A stretch of 64,000 bases of DNA from Straminergon stramineum (GCA_963920665.1 OY987267.1:17918001-17982000), one strand, 5' to 3'; positions 37,501-49,384 are shown, numbered from the stretch's first letter. Translations and numbers: made by a program. The notes: generated by a model not told the origin, from the sequence alone.

Positions 37501-38200
37501 GACAGTCACCCGCCCAGATATAGCCTACGTTGTAAGTTGACTTAGCAACTATATGGCAACCCCACAACAAGCTCACCTTAATGCAGCGAAGCACGTCTTA
37601 CGCTACCTACGCGGTACTCTTCACCACAATATACTTTACAAATATGACTCTCCAGTTACCATCTCGAGTTACACAGATGCCGACTAGGGATCTTGTCCAG
37701 ACACACAAAGATCAACAGGCGCCTACATTTTCACTCTTGCTAATGGACCCATCACTTGGCAAAACAAAAGACAACTTATTGTATCTCACTCATCTATAGA
37801 ATCCAAATACCACACCCTTAGCGTCGGTACCCAGGAGGCTGTTTGGCTTCATCGGCTTCTCAACGAAATTCAGCCCTTTTCACCGCTACACACCACAGCC
37901 CTATCATAGACAACACAACCCTCCCAATCTTCCCCTACAAGCATCACAATCAATTGTGACAACCAAGGCACTATCAAGCTCTCCTACAATCTAGTCTTTT
38001 ATACTCGCTCCAAACACATAGAGATTCATTACCATTTCATATGCGAACGCGTCTTAGGAGGAGAAATTCGGCTTCAATATATTAATACCATCTTACAACC
38101 ACCGGATGCTCTTACAAAACCCTTGGGCTGGATGAAATTCCACCAACACCGCTCTTCCCTAGGTCTATATGACCAGACGACCCTACAACAACAAACCCTT
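34560..38200 (+). pseudogene. Copia pol (protease, integrase, RT, RNase H)
   Basis: Domains in order: protease with active site changed to DSS at 34785-34793; GAG-pre-integrase with HHCC zinc residues at about 35300-35430; integrase core with the FIDDFSRKTW and SDRGGEY motifs (35560-35710); reverse transcriptase from about 36630, with FLHG and the YVDD catalytic motif at 37184-37195; and RNase H around 37674-37860. In-frame stops include 34776-34778, 35783-35785 and 37685-37687. Protease and integrase are in different frames, as are later blocks. The protein end resembles the usual copia terminus (DALTKPL, near 38110). Confidence 0.88.
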
Positions 38201-38751
38201 GATTTTGTACATAGCCTTGTCTCCAACACTCCTACAGATCCTCAACTTGGAACAAGTACTCTTCTGCCTTCTCCAACAAATCGAAACTTCTGTGGACAAC
38301 TCCCTTATACCCTAACACTTCCTTGGAACAGTCTGTCCATGAGAAGTACAAGCCTGGCCGTCGCCCTCTTCGAACAGCATAAAATTTTTGCTTCCATGTG
38401 ACACGCTTCCTCGAGCTGCTCAAAAACGCCCCGTTCCTGCAAGACGTTCTGTATTACCATTCCTGCAGCCTCTAAAGTCTGCCTCTCTGACCTGTCACAC
38501 TCACATCTCTTCCTCAGTTCCGTTTCCTCGGGTTGCTTCATCAATAATGAATCCACCTCCTCAAAACACCAACTTATGAGCTGCAATACAAACACACACC
38601 CAATCCACACTAACAACACAGCCAACCTCCACGGCGACACACCATCAATGGCCTCTCGTAAAGATCGCCCTTGTTGTGTCCCCCCCCCCCCCTTTCTAGG
38701 ATTTGCTTCCCTCACTCCGCCAGACACAATTGGAACCTTCCGCTTTCAATT
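38201..38751. other. Copia region between pol and 3' LTR
   Basis: About 550 bp, C-rich on the plus strand, including a run of 14 C near 38681. No sense gene is recognised. A long antisense open frame exists but opens on a non-ATG codon and is best explained by the low density of reverse stop codons in C-rich sequence. Confidence 0.55.
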
Positions 38752-38763
38752 GAGGGGGGGGAG
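38752..38763 (+). other. Polypurine tract
   Basis: GAGGGGGGGGAG lies directly before the 3' LTR. It is the expected plus-strand priming site of the copia element. Confidence 0.85.
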
Positions 38764-38937
38764 TGACAAATACACCTTTAGGGTTTCATCACCTATATAG
38801 AGACTACGTTCATCTAGATAGTTAAGGTTATCACTTGACCATTTAAGGTCACCAATGTATATAATAGTCGATTAAGCTTCTGCTCAACCTCTCTCAAGCT
38901 TGATACAGTTGTTGCAAGATAGCGACCTATTTCTATA
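38764..38937 (+). repeat. 3' LTR of copia element
   Basis: About 174 bp, starting TGACAAATAC (3 bp shorter at its 5' end than the 5' LTR) and ending TTTCTATA. It is followed by the ATTTC duplication at 38938-38942. Confidence 0.88.
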
Positions 38938-39158
38938 ATTTCTACATTAAAAAAGACTTTTCATGCAAAGAAGGGAAGGTTGCATTGATTGACACACATA
39001 TCAATTCTTGAAAAGGTATGACAACAACAATTATTTCTACACCGAGCCAACTCGCGGACCCTTCACATTTTGCAAATTTGTTAATCCTGAGTGGTGGCAT
39101 ACTAAGGCAATGGAAGTGGAGGGCCCCTTAACAGTTGCATTGGAGTCGGTTTTTAACC

Positions 39159-39714
39159 CCTAAAGGACAATTGTCCATTGAATGAACAATTGAAATCCGG
39201 GTAGGTTCCTATAAAGTCAATTATGGTTGGATGTTCAGAAAATTTTGATACAAGGTGTAAACATATATCCCCTAAGTGGGAATAAAAAAAAATTCTAATT
39301 AGATGCCCAAATCAAAAGTTATGCTACCCTGAACTTCTTTTTATCAAGTAGCTTTTGCAAAACTCTTCCTTTACTTCTGAAATTTGACAGGTATGTAATT
39401 TACATAATTTTAGATACAAATGTCCAAAAAAACCCATGTATGGTGTAAAAATCTCACATTTATAGGAGTTAAAGTTTGTTGGCCTGGTCGGGCTTGGTAA
39501 AAGAACCCTTTTTCTTCTAACTTTGAATGTTATAATCTTTCAATCCACTCAATCAAAGTTTCTGAAATTTTTTCCACACATTTCTATAGCAATCTAGTAC
39601 AAATTTTTATGGTTGGATTTTTATTAAAAAAAAAACTTTCATTTTTTTCTTATTGCCCTAAGAAGTAGCAATTTTTCACAATTTGTGCCCAAAATGTGTC
39701 TCGTCCTTTAGGGG
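39159..39714. mobile_element. TTAA-flanked CCCCTAAA element, copy 2
   Basis: A 556-bp element between TTAA at 39155-39158 and 39715-39718. Both ends read CCCCTAAAGGAC inwards, a perfect 12-bp inverted repeat. The interior is AT-rich and non-coding, and shares an internal AGGTTCCTAT block with the copy at 62106. It is the cleanest member of the family in this window. Confidence 0.75.
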
Positions 39715-39786
39715 TTAATTGGAAATAACAAAGCACTCTCTATAGTGCCGATACTAGGCCTATTCCTAGAAGCATTGCAAATGCTC

Positions 39787-40231
39787 TTAGAGTAGCTCCA
39801 ATGCTAAAGCAAAAAAGGGCCCGTGAAGCTATCAGAAAAGGGCTCGTTGTAGGAGTGGGGGTGGGCCCGGCCACTTTCCAGCTTGCCATTTGTGGTTGCG
39901 CCTCCAATGCGGAGACGATTCTAGGAATAGCAAGCACTATTTTTTGGATTTCACAAGAGTGCACTTTTGGTGAGAATGCACTTTTGGTGCTGGGAACCAC
40001 CACCATGTGTTGTCATTGTTAGAGAATCCAAATTTCCAGTATTCTCTAACTTCCATGCTCAACAAATCGCCCCAAAATACCAAGCAGATGCTCTCATGTA
40101 AAGAGCCTCGGAAAATACCATAGGCTACAACAGCTGTATTGGGGAGCAGTTTCTTTCTTGCAGATGAACGCTACAAGCCTTGTTGGCACCATTCCTGTAC
40201 ATGTTCCAGTGTTGCATTGGAGCTGCTCTTA
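39787..40231. mobile_element. MITE with AGCTCCAATGC terminal repeats
   Basis: The inverted ends are TTAGAGTAGCTCCAATGC (left) and TAAGAGCAGCTCCAATGC (right, reverse-complemented), about 445 bp apart. This end type resembles the GAGCATCTCCAA-like ends common in plant MITEs. No clear target duplication was found, so the superfamily is not assigned. Confidence 0.68.
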
Positions 40232-40479
40232 CACTGCTTCCACCAAGACGGAGCTAGACAGTGAGTACCTGAGTGCATCAAGTTCTTCAACTTGATTGAC
40301 AGAAAACCAGCTTACAAGCCCCTTCAGTTGCTGCAATAGATGATGCGAACATCTGAACAGGACTATTATATGGGTGTTTTTTTTTAACTTATTTGAATTA
40401 TTTTTTGAAACAAACCTGAAGGATTGAAGAGTTCCCGACAAGTCCAGTGGGTCCTTAGTAGTTCCTTGTTGTTGTCGTG

Positions 40480-40888
40480 TTGTTCCTCTCCCCAGGCCAC
40501 TGGTGGCTGGTGGTCTTGTACTTTGCCTTTGCAACGAAATTCCGTTTCATTTGTTTAAAATAAATAAAAAAGTTTCCGACAAGACGACGGCTCTCAAACT
40601 TCAACAATTTAGCCACTTGGCAACTGTGTAACTGTACTGAACATCTTACTGAACATGTTACGGTGAACATGTTCAGCAATCTGTACTGAACATGTTACGG
40701 TGACTTGACTTGACTTGACTGAACTGACGTAAGATAACTTACATGCAGTGGGACAAAATCACGAAATCAGATTAACTGTCATACTTTCTTTTCTTTTCTT
40801 TTGGAAACAAATGAAACGGAATTTCATTGCAAAGGCCAAGTAAGTTACAAGGCCACCAGCCACAAGTGGCCTGGAGAGAGGAACAACA
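40480..40888. repeat. Long inverted repeat with internal direct repeats
   Basis: Arms at 40480-40556 and 40805-40888 are near reverse complements, sharing GAAATTCCGTTTCATTTGTT, GGTGGCTGGTGG (left) and GTTCCTCTC. The loop holds two copies of ACTGAACATGTTACGGTGA (near 40635 and 40682) and a GACTT tandem run. The geometry fits a foldback element. It has no coding capacity. Confidence 0.68.
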
Positions 40889-41106
40889 GAACTGTCATAG
40901 CTTAATTCATACCTTCAACAACTTGGAATTTGTCAGTTAAGTTATGAAGCTCCAGCTTGGACACGAGTCCCTCCCAGAGTCCCAGTCGATCATGCGTGTC
41001 AGAGTGTCAGAGTGTCTCCGCAGATGGAGGGGAGTTGGAAGTGTGATTTTTGACAACTTGAAAATTGGTACTGTACTAACTTAGTCACAACTTACAAACA
41101 TAACTT

Positions 41107-44100
41107 AAGGCCCGTTCCCACCTGGCGTTCGCAAACACCGTGAGCTTAAAGATAAAACTTCGTCAATAAAAGAAAATCATTTTTTTTTCTGGCAGTTTAG
41201 GTTCGGGATCTGGTGATAGTTTCTTACTAAGGCTCAGTTCCCACATGATTGGTACTTATCGTGAAGGACATCATATACCCCAACACAGCCAATTACCGAT
41301 TTTGATCCGGTGGCCAAAAATAGTCTAAATCCCAATCTTTGAATGAATTCAAAAATTAACATGTCACCATCCCAAATCTATGGACAAGGAATTACAATGA
41401 GTTTCCAAGTATTAGAGAAAATTCCACTACAATGCAATGTTAAAACATCTATTCTAGCCATGGGGAAGAGAGATTGTTTTTATAATGAAATTCATATCCA
41501 TCATGAATCTTCAAAGGATATGGGACAATTTGAAGGTGAGAGCTTCACCACTCATTGTCAAAACGTAGGAATTGTGTGCAATGTAGAACTTCAAACCTCA
41601 TGTAGGCATAGTAGAATAACTTTTTTCAAGAAACTTTGAACTAAGAAAAGTTGGTAAATCAAAGTAACTTTCATGTCCAAATTTTTTTTCGAGATTCTAA
41701 GCCTCCAATCAAAAGTTTGGGACAAAGTTCAAAAAGGGGTTGGGACAAACCCCTAAAGTTTCATTCCATATTAACCCCTTAATGCCCAAGGCCTTTTTGA
41801 GCTTCTTGAAACTTGCTCTAAATTGAACTAAAAGCCAACATTTTCTTAAGTTCTATCAATTTTTTTAAATTGTAATCATACAAATTCAAACCCAACATGT
41901 CAAGTTTCAAATGGGAAAAGAAAAGTTAACAATTTCACTTATAAATTGAAAGATTGTAATGTTGATCATGAGGGTGTTCAAACTATGAAACCAATTTGAA
42001 GTCTTTCAATCCTCTTTTCACATGTCAAATCTAAAAAATTGGTCACTAAAAAAATATGAGGGTTAAAGGGCAGAACATGCATAACCCAAATGAATTTACA
42101 ACTTTTCAAAATTTGTTCTTTTATTTTTCTTAAATGAATTTTTCATGTGATTTTTTTTGTAAGATCTAGTGTCTTTGAGAGCCTTTGATACTAGAAAATC
42201 AAGAGTTGCAATGGACACCCTTGCACAAAATGTTGAATAGAAAATTCATAATGATTCATTTTCATAATTTGATTTTTGATGCTAAAACTAAACTTCCAAA
42301 ATAATTTCAAAATAAAAAATACTAAAAATAGGAACTTAGTTAGTTTATATTTAACTTCAAAGTTTTGTTGACAAGAGAATTCTGTACCTCAAGTACTTTA
42401 AGGATTAAAGTAGGTATCTCCTTGACCGCCACTTCTTGCTACTCTACCTAATTACTATTATTATTAGAAGATTCAAATTTTCGTATTTTCTTCTTGGCAA
42501 GTGAAAGGAGCTTCCAACACACCAAAGAATGCAACATTTGAATTTTGTATGCAAAAGTCATGATAGGTCAAATCATTTTTTGATAGAGTTTAGAAAATTG
42601 TTCTTCTACATAGGTACATATTGATTTTGAAGATGTACACTAAGTGATGATGGTCTTGGGTTAGTGGTGCATATAGGGTATCTAGGTTATAGTTGCATTC
42701 CACAATGAGGAAAAATACACACATTTGGGACACCCAAAATGTGTTGGATGCCATTAACTTATCATAAGTTTATTGCAAATTGATTTTGCAATATATTTGA
42801 ACCATTTTTTTCATTTCCATATTGGGACGATACTACATGAAAAAAATATTTAGTGTCATCCATACCTAGCTATTTATTAAAGGCTATAATTTTCTACAGA
42901 AGATGAATATTTTTACCAAGAATGTAGATATCAATACAATTCAAAGAAAAAAGAATTCCTATAAATATAGTTGGTAGAAGTATTTGTCAAAAGGAGAAAT
43001 TTGTATCATTTTAAAATCCACTTGTTGTGGTAACAATGAATACAATTATTTGTGTGGTGAAAGAGATAACACAATTTTTGAAAAAAATTATTCAAATTGA
43101 AGCAAAAAGCCCATTGTGGATTGTTTGGTCATTGTACATAGATATAGTTATTTGATTCACATTTTTTGTATGCATGAGAACGAAAAATTAGGATTAATTT
43201 CACATACATTTCAATCAACTCATTTTTTGAAAAAAAATGATACATTATAAGGTGGTTAAAGTAAAAACATATAGCTTCCCATTGTGGGCCGGAGAGAGGG
43301 ACTATTCTTGTCTTTGGGGATTCTAATGTGTCTCTTACTTCCTTACATGGTTCCAATGGAAATCCAAAAGCACCCTTGGTAGAATGAAACAAAGAATGAG
43401 CCTTTAGCCATGTGTAGTGTGCTCATTGAATTCATGAAATGGTGACTATCTAATCCAACTCTAAAACTTTGAGTCCCAGATGTTAACTCAATGCAATAAA
43501 AACTACATTAGAATACAATGAAATTGAATTTGATCTAAAACTAGAGCTTTGAATTGAACTCTAATCTCAATAGTGGATCTACTTACTTTAGTCAATCTAC
43601 AAAGCTAATTCAAAGGGAAGTCGGGCTACACATATGACATGTGTCGATGATAATTTGTTTCTCTTCAATCTTGTTATTCACGCTACACTATTGTAATAAT
43701 CATTGCATATTAGATCATTTTTAACAAAGTATCTTGTTCACAAGACTCCTCTTTCTAGGATTAAAGATTTCAAAGAAGTGCACTTCGTGAATGAAATAAT
43801 GAAAAGTATTTCATTCCTTGTTGCATAGAGTCAAAGAAAATGTTTCTTCCAACCCCTCTTTGAATTTTGTCTCTAACTTTTTATTGGAGGATTGTAATCT
43901 CAAACGGATTTTTGGAGATGAAAGTTAACTTGATTTCCAAACTTTTCTCAGTTCAAAGTTTTTTGTAAAAAGTTATTCTACTATGCCTAAACGAGGTTTG
44001 AAGTTCTACATTAAACACAATTCCTGCATTTGACTTAATTAGGTATAAGCAGTTGAACGTCTACTAATCCTAATTTACATATCCCACATGGATTGTTTTA

Positions 44101-44530
44101 CTTTCCATCACCCCACTTGTATAATCAGATTACCTACACATTCTCACTTTGACAACGCCTTGCGAATGTTTAGGAGGTGAGAGCCCAAAAGTCATTGACC
44201 TCTTTGATTTTTTCTACTTGGGTCCTTGCTAATTTTGGCTATGGGTTGCCACTGTTCATATGTAATGGGCCCTTGACTCGACATATAGATAAGAGCGGCT
44301 GTTAGCACATGGAATCTTCATTTTCTGAAGATTTTTAAGGTGTTATTACGAACTACTATCACTGTAGTGGGCCAACGATACAGAGGTGTTAAGTAGTTGT
44401 AGGAGTGCTCTCAAGTCGATGCCACCTCGACTGCCAAGTAGGTTCAGTAGATAGTGGAGCAATTAGGTGGGAACGCCTGATGATTTACAGTCGACTTAAT
44501 ACCTTTGTAATGCCAAGTGGGAACGTACCT
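41107..44530. mobile_element. 3.4-kb element with nested inverted arms
   Basis: The outer ends are inverted: the left is AGGCCCGTTCCCACCTGGCG and the reverse-complemented right is AGGTACGTTCCCACTTGGCA (18 of 22 bases). A second GTTCCCAC-centred pair lies inside (41231-41252 and 44459-44478). Long arms at 41559-41743 and 43849-44032 are reverse complements at roughly 80% or better. All three pairs are nested around one centre, so I read them as one element with long, decayed terminal inverted repeats. No transposase frame is visible. The target duplication is unclear. Confidence 0.6.
41775..41793 (+). repeat. Solitary TTAA-CCCC end
   Basis: TTAA at 41771-41774 is followed by CCCCTTAATGCCCAAGGCC, which matches the start of the TTAA-flanked family (copy 1 reads CCCCTAAATGCCCAAG). 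No matching right end was found, so this is a truncated copy within the larger inverted-arm element. Confidence 0.45.
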
Positions 44531-44841
44531 TTACTCTTAAATTAAAATATCTTATAGAAATTGCACAATAAAATTGATTTGGGAGTAAGTTACAGTAGTT
44601 CTTTCATACATAATTTGAGTACTAGGAGCACTACGTGACTGACATTTATAAGCAATGATAGCACCATGTGGTGTCTTTAGGATTGATATGTTCACTTGAA
44701 TAGATGGTTTGATTGGGTAACTGTAAGAAATGCATTAGGACTTCTTTTTTTTAACTTTTTTTTTTGCACAAATGAAACGAAATTTCTTGTTTTTGTTTTT
44801 GTTTTACTTTTTGAAAAAGTGTCGAGATGGGGATCACTTAA

Positions 44842-45061
44842 CCCTTAAGTGTCGACACGGACATTTTGTAGCCGATGGATGACAAAAAATTCTCCTATAG
44901 GACAGAAGTGCAACTATTCATCCTCGGAATTAGGGGTGGAAAGGGAAGATCTTCTACATTAGTTTGACATTCAATGCATATTTTTGGTTTTTTTAAAGTA
45001 GATGATGTCACACGGTTCCAAAAGCCATGATTTTCACGGTCACCAATCCATCCTTCAAGGG
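44842..45061. mobile_element. Short TTAA-flanked relative
   Basis: About 220 bp between TTAA at 44838-44841 and 45062-45065. The ends are CCCTTAAGTG (left) and CCCTTGAAGG (reverse-complemented right). It is probably a shorter, diverged relative of the CCCCTAAA family. Confidence 0.4.
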
Positions 45062-45289
45062 TTAAAATAAAATTTGGTGAAGCTTTGTATTTCTACAATC
45101 ATTCATCTTTTGGACCCAAAATCACTTTTCATTTATATTCATGCACATTTTTCATCCAAATTTGGCAATTTCATCTACATTTTATCTAGAAATGGAAAAA
45201 TTCTAAATAAAAAGAACAAAACTACTTTTACTTGGCAAAACATGGAGATTTATTTTGAAACGGTACAATCTAAACTCATGGTGCCTTAA

Positions 45290-46233
45290 CCCCTAAAGGT
45301 ATTTGACTATGTTTTCACCAAAAACGCCCCAAAACTATCTTCTCTAGTACATGTACCAACTTTTAGAAAAAATACATTTTTGGACAAATGTAACCGTAGG
45401 ATCTTATAGTATGTTGGTTTGGAAGATGTTGAAAAAATTTCAGAAATTTCCACCGTTTGGATTGCAAGATATTAGAATTTGAAGTGACAAAAAGCCATTT
45501 TTTGGCCCTGCAAAAATCCAGGCAGATGCACTTCACAAGGTCAGATCATTATGAAAAAAATGTCCAAAATGGTTGTCACTCTTTGGATTCATTCTTCAAG
45601 TCATGTTGGCTACATGCTTGAAAAAGTTTAGATCATTTGGAATTGTAAAACATATAGGAAAAAAATAGTAAGTTGAAAGAAGTAGAGAATGATTCAAAAT
45701 ACTAAATTGTTAATAATTTATTTATGAAATTGAAAAATGACAATCCCAATGGTTAAATTTTTTGTATAAACAATCTACTCCTCAGATTTTTATTTTTTTC
45801 CAAAAATATTAAAAATTGAGTTAAATAAAGGTCTTCAAAGTTTATTTTAGAATAGAGATTCTATTACTACCCACAAACTACCCACAACTAAAACTCTTCA
45901 TAACTTTCATCTCATAAATCAAAATGGAATGATTCAAAGCTTTCCATGTATATATAAATCAAGAAAATAAATTTCAAATTTTTATTTTTAAAAAAACTGA
46001 TTTTTAAAGAAGTTTTTTCTACTGCCCAAGCTGCCCGTCGAGCAATGAAAACAACATATCATATGATAACTTTTTAACCATGTATTCAAAAGTTATGAAA
46101 ATTGTTGGTCTTAAAGCTACTCCTTAGGCACATGTTGTGTGAAAATTTCAAAGATCAAAAATAAAAATTCCATTCGTAGTGAGCTGCCCAAAATCGCTAT
46201 GTTGCCAAAAAACACTGTTTAGTCCTTTAGGGG
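45290..46233. mobile_element. TTAA-flanked CCCCTAAA element, copy 3
   Basis: A 944-bp element between TTAA at 45286-45289 and 46234-46237. The inverted ends share CCCCTAAAGG. The interior is AT-rich, without a coding frame. It lies about 220 bp from the short relative at 44842. Confidence 0.68.
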
Positions 46234-46237
46234 TTAA

Positions 46238-47660
46238 AAAAAGGTTGATATGCATGCATTACTTCCTAGCAAATTTTATTTGTTGAAATGCTTTTCAAGT
46301 AGAAATTTGAAAGTAATGTCTTCCTATATTTCTAATTCAAAGTGAAGGCAGATAGCCAAATATGGCAATTTTAAACTTTTTTCAAAATCGTACTATTTTA
46401 AAAACAATAATTTAAAGACACATCACAATTGTGGTTCTAAGGGTTCAAATACCAGAGTAGAGAGAGAACTAGCAAGTGAAAGCAAGATACACTTGCTAAT
46501 TATGCTACATTTTGTGAGTGCTAGGGTTTTCAAAATAAAATATGGATAATGAGAAGAATTCTACATATGATGTATTTGTAAAAAATGGGTTTCCTAAAAA
46601 AATTGACTCCAACAAATAATTAAAAAAATAAAGTAATGAAAAATTTCCTATTGGGGGATTTAAATTGCTAGAAAGTAATGAAAACATTCAAAAAAATATG
46701 ACAAAATATTAAGCCATTTTAAGTTTTTAATAATTTGATGGAGATAAGATTTTACCAAAAAATTTGTAGAAGTGTACTTTGGAATGTTTAGAAATATGCA
46801 TACAACAAAATTATCTTTCCATTTATGTGGAGGACAATGAATTTATTTTTCTTAGAATTCCTTTGGTCAATAATTGAAACCTTAGTAGACAAACATGGTG
46901 TTTAAATATTGAAGTGAAAAATCACCATTTCAGACTCATTGTACGATAATCAAAAGCTCTAAATCTTAAAGTGTAAGTGTGAAAAATTAGAGAAATTGAG
47001 TAATTAATGGTAAATTTTTTTGAAAAATTACAAAAAATATTGTTTGATTGAGGCAATGTATGGTTTACCTTCAATGTGAATTTCAAGTTATAACATGAAA
47101 AAACTTTTGAAGTTATTCTCAATTTTGTGTTGGGTGTACAATATGCAAAGCAATATAGTACAAATATTTCATACTTCCACCCTAATTATTGAGTACACAC
47201 TCTAGAAAATTGGAGCTATAATTTAGTAAGTGTATGTCACAACATCACCTAACAAACTTGTAGCTATACTTTCAAGAATTCTAAAAAGTATAAAATATAT
47301 ATTGTGGAAAAATTTGCAAATTTTGCTTTCTTCAACATGCATTTAAAAAATGGATAATAATGTTTTAGTTTGTGTTCTTTTGGTGCACAATCAATTTCAA
47401 AGAGTTTTTAAAAAAAATTCACATTTTCATACTATGATTTTTGCAAATTTTTTACTTTTTCCAAATGAAAATGTCAAAGTACATTTTTTCACAATTTTTT
47501 CACTTCTCTAATTCTCCTACTTATTTTATGCTTCATCTTCCTAGGATGCAATTTATTTAGGGATCTAAAAATTTTATACATCATTTTTTCATTATTATTT
47601 TTTTAGTTTTCAAGTTCTCTATAAAACATTATGTTCATTGGACCAAAGTAGAACAAATAC
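46238..47660. other. AT-rich gene-free region
   Basis: No gene, RNA gene or clear repeat boundary was recognised. Confidence 0.5.
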
Positions 47661-47928
47661 ATTAGATGAAATCCACCTCTTGTAAGAGGCTACGAGTTCC
47701 CATGAGTTCCCCCAAATTTTAGGACTATGGGAACCAACCACAGTAGATGGCCGACTTGGCCGAAGTTTGTCCACATTAGAATATAATAAAAAATTCTTTT
47801 GAAAAAAAAATTAATTAAAAATAAATAATTTTTTTTAATATTTATTAAATTTTGGCCAAAACTGATTGTTTCCCAGCATGAGGAACCGGCCTAAAATGGC
47901 CCTTTTGTGTTGTTGAAAAATATCTAAT
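47661..47928. mobile_element. Probable MITE, ATTAGAT ends
   Basis: It starts ATTAGATGAAAT and ends with the reverse complement of ATTAGATATTTT. It has internal GTTCCC-type blocks like the elements at 49655 and 55458. The inverted ends are short, so support is modest. It directly abuts the CACTA MITE. Confidence 0.4.
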
Positions 47929-48071
47929 CACTAGTAGAAAACAGGCTATAAATGACTTCTCCACAATGACTATAGTAGTCATTGTTGTAGTCATTTAGGA
48001 CAAAAATGATACAACAATGACTACTACACTCATTGTGGTCAAGTCATTTAGGACACTGTTTTCTACTAGTG
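47929..48071. mobile_element. CACTA-type MITE, intact ends
   Basis: A 143-bp element with perfect 16-bp terminal inverted repeats, CACTAGTAGAAAACAG, and an exact 3-bp target duplication AAT (47926-47928 and 48072-48074). CACTA termini with 3-bp duplications are diagnostic of the CACTA/En-Spm superfamily. The interior is also largely self-complementary (AGTCATTGT blocks), so the whole unit can fold into a hairpin. The intact ends suggest recent insertion. Confidence 0.9.
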
Positions 48072-48074
48072 AAT

Positions 48075-49384
48075 GGTATAGGTGTTTCTTACAATTGTCC
48101 ATTCACCAACACTATATAGTATGTAAACCATGAAGAAGAAGATCATTGCAATTGGTGTCAAATGTTTTTTCACCTTATATATGTGTATGAAATGTTCATT
48201 GACTACATATCTAATGCATTGATATAAAATGTATCTTCTTCAATTTACATATTTGTTGAATGTTCAACCTCCACTTTCAACAAAATTGGGGTATTTTGGG
48301 GGAATAATCATTGAATGGATTGTCAAACCACTAAGTGCAAAAATTCCAAATATAATATAAAGGCATGAAAGGTTGCCTTTTGTTGGCCTCTTTTTCAGTT
48401 TTTATCTTAAATTGCAATTACATGTAGATCCAACTTGTAATTTTTTAGGATGACAACAATTCATGATTGCATATATTCCCTCCTTGAAAGAATTGTCTAT
48501 AGTTTGATATCACTAATTTCACTAATTCTATTGTGGAAAAAAATTCAAAAGGGTCCAAGTTTTATATCACCAAGATCAATGAAGAGTATTGCATCTTAAA
48601 TAAAATTGGACAAAAAAGAAACTCCATTTGACCTATTCAAAACAACCTTAAAAGACATGAGATTCAATTAGGTCACTATTTGGGGATAGAGGGAGTATCT
48701 AATCACATAGAGTTAATTTCTTTCTAAATTGAGATTTTGATCACAATCACCCTTTTTACTTCGATTAGAAAAGAGGGATCAAAAGATTTGTTCATCCTAA
48801 AATAATCTATTACATTGTGTGTGTGTGTGTGTGTGTGCATCATGAACTATAAGTCATTTGAAGAGAGACCACAATGATAGTTTGTGGATGGAACAATCTT
48901 CAACACTTTAGTGTTGAAGAAACTTGGATTACTGATATTCAAATTTATGAATTGCGCCAAATTATTGAAATTGACCTAAACCTCAAACACCCAAAAAATC
49001 AACCACCCACAAGTTCCAATTGCTTCCAAGAACACATCAACTTCACAATTATTGTAGTAGAACTACATATCACAAATGATGGTGACTCTTATTGGAAGGT
49101 TTGTGGGCTCTTCACCAAAGGAGAATAGGCTATGTGAATATGAAGAGGTTTGAGTAGGGCCTTACTTTAAACCTAAAACAATTAGTATTATTGTGCTTGA
49201 CCAAGTCACTGATAGTCAATGTATGTCTAGCTTCTATTCATGAGAGTGTAGGATTGATTTGGATTCCTTGATCTTAATTTCAAAACTTTGAAAATTCAAA
49301 GTATTTTCATAATTATGGTGTCCAAAAAATGCATACTAAGATAATCTACTATGTCCTTTAATTTTGACTCTTTATATGATTTAG
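48075..49384. other. AT-rich gene-free region
   Basis: It holds a (GT)n microsatellite at about 48817-48837. An 84-codon frame at 48874-49128 shows no recognisable motif. Nothing else is supported. Confidence 0.5.

Larger units (their letters stand above)
32958..38937 (+). mobile_element. Ty1/copia LTR retrotransposon (inactive)
   Basis: A complete but decayed element of about 6 kb. It is flanked by an exact 5-bp target duplication ATTTC (32953-32957 and 38938-38942). Parts are in order: 5' LTR, Met-tRNA primer site, gag, protease, integrase, reverse transcriptase, RNase H, polypurine tract and 3' LTR. The integrase-before-RT order identifies Ty1/copia. The reading frame is broken by a MITE in gag, by frameshifts between protease and integrase and later, and by many stops. 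The LTRs differ at about 16 of 174 positions, mostly transitions, so the insertion is not recent. Confidence 0.93.

Noticed and set aside
38305..38727. A 140-codon antisense frame between copia pol and 3' LTR, with a hydrophobic stretch and a charged tail
   Set aside because: It opens on GTG; the first ATG comes after the hydrophobic stretch. The plus strand is C-rich here, so reverse-strand stops are rare by composition.
48817..48837. (GT)n run as a functional element
   Set aside because: It is an ordinary microsatellite with no associated feature.
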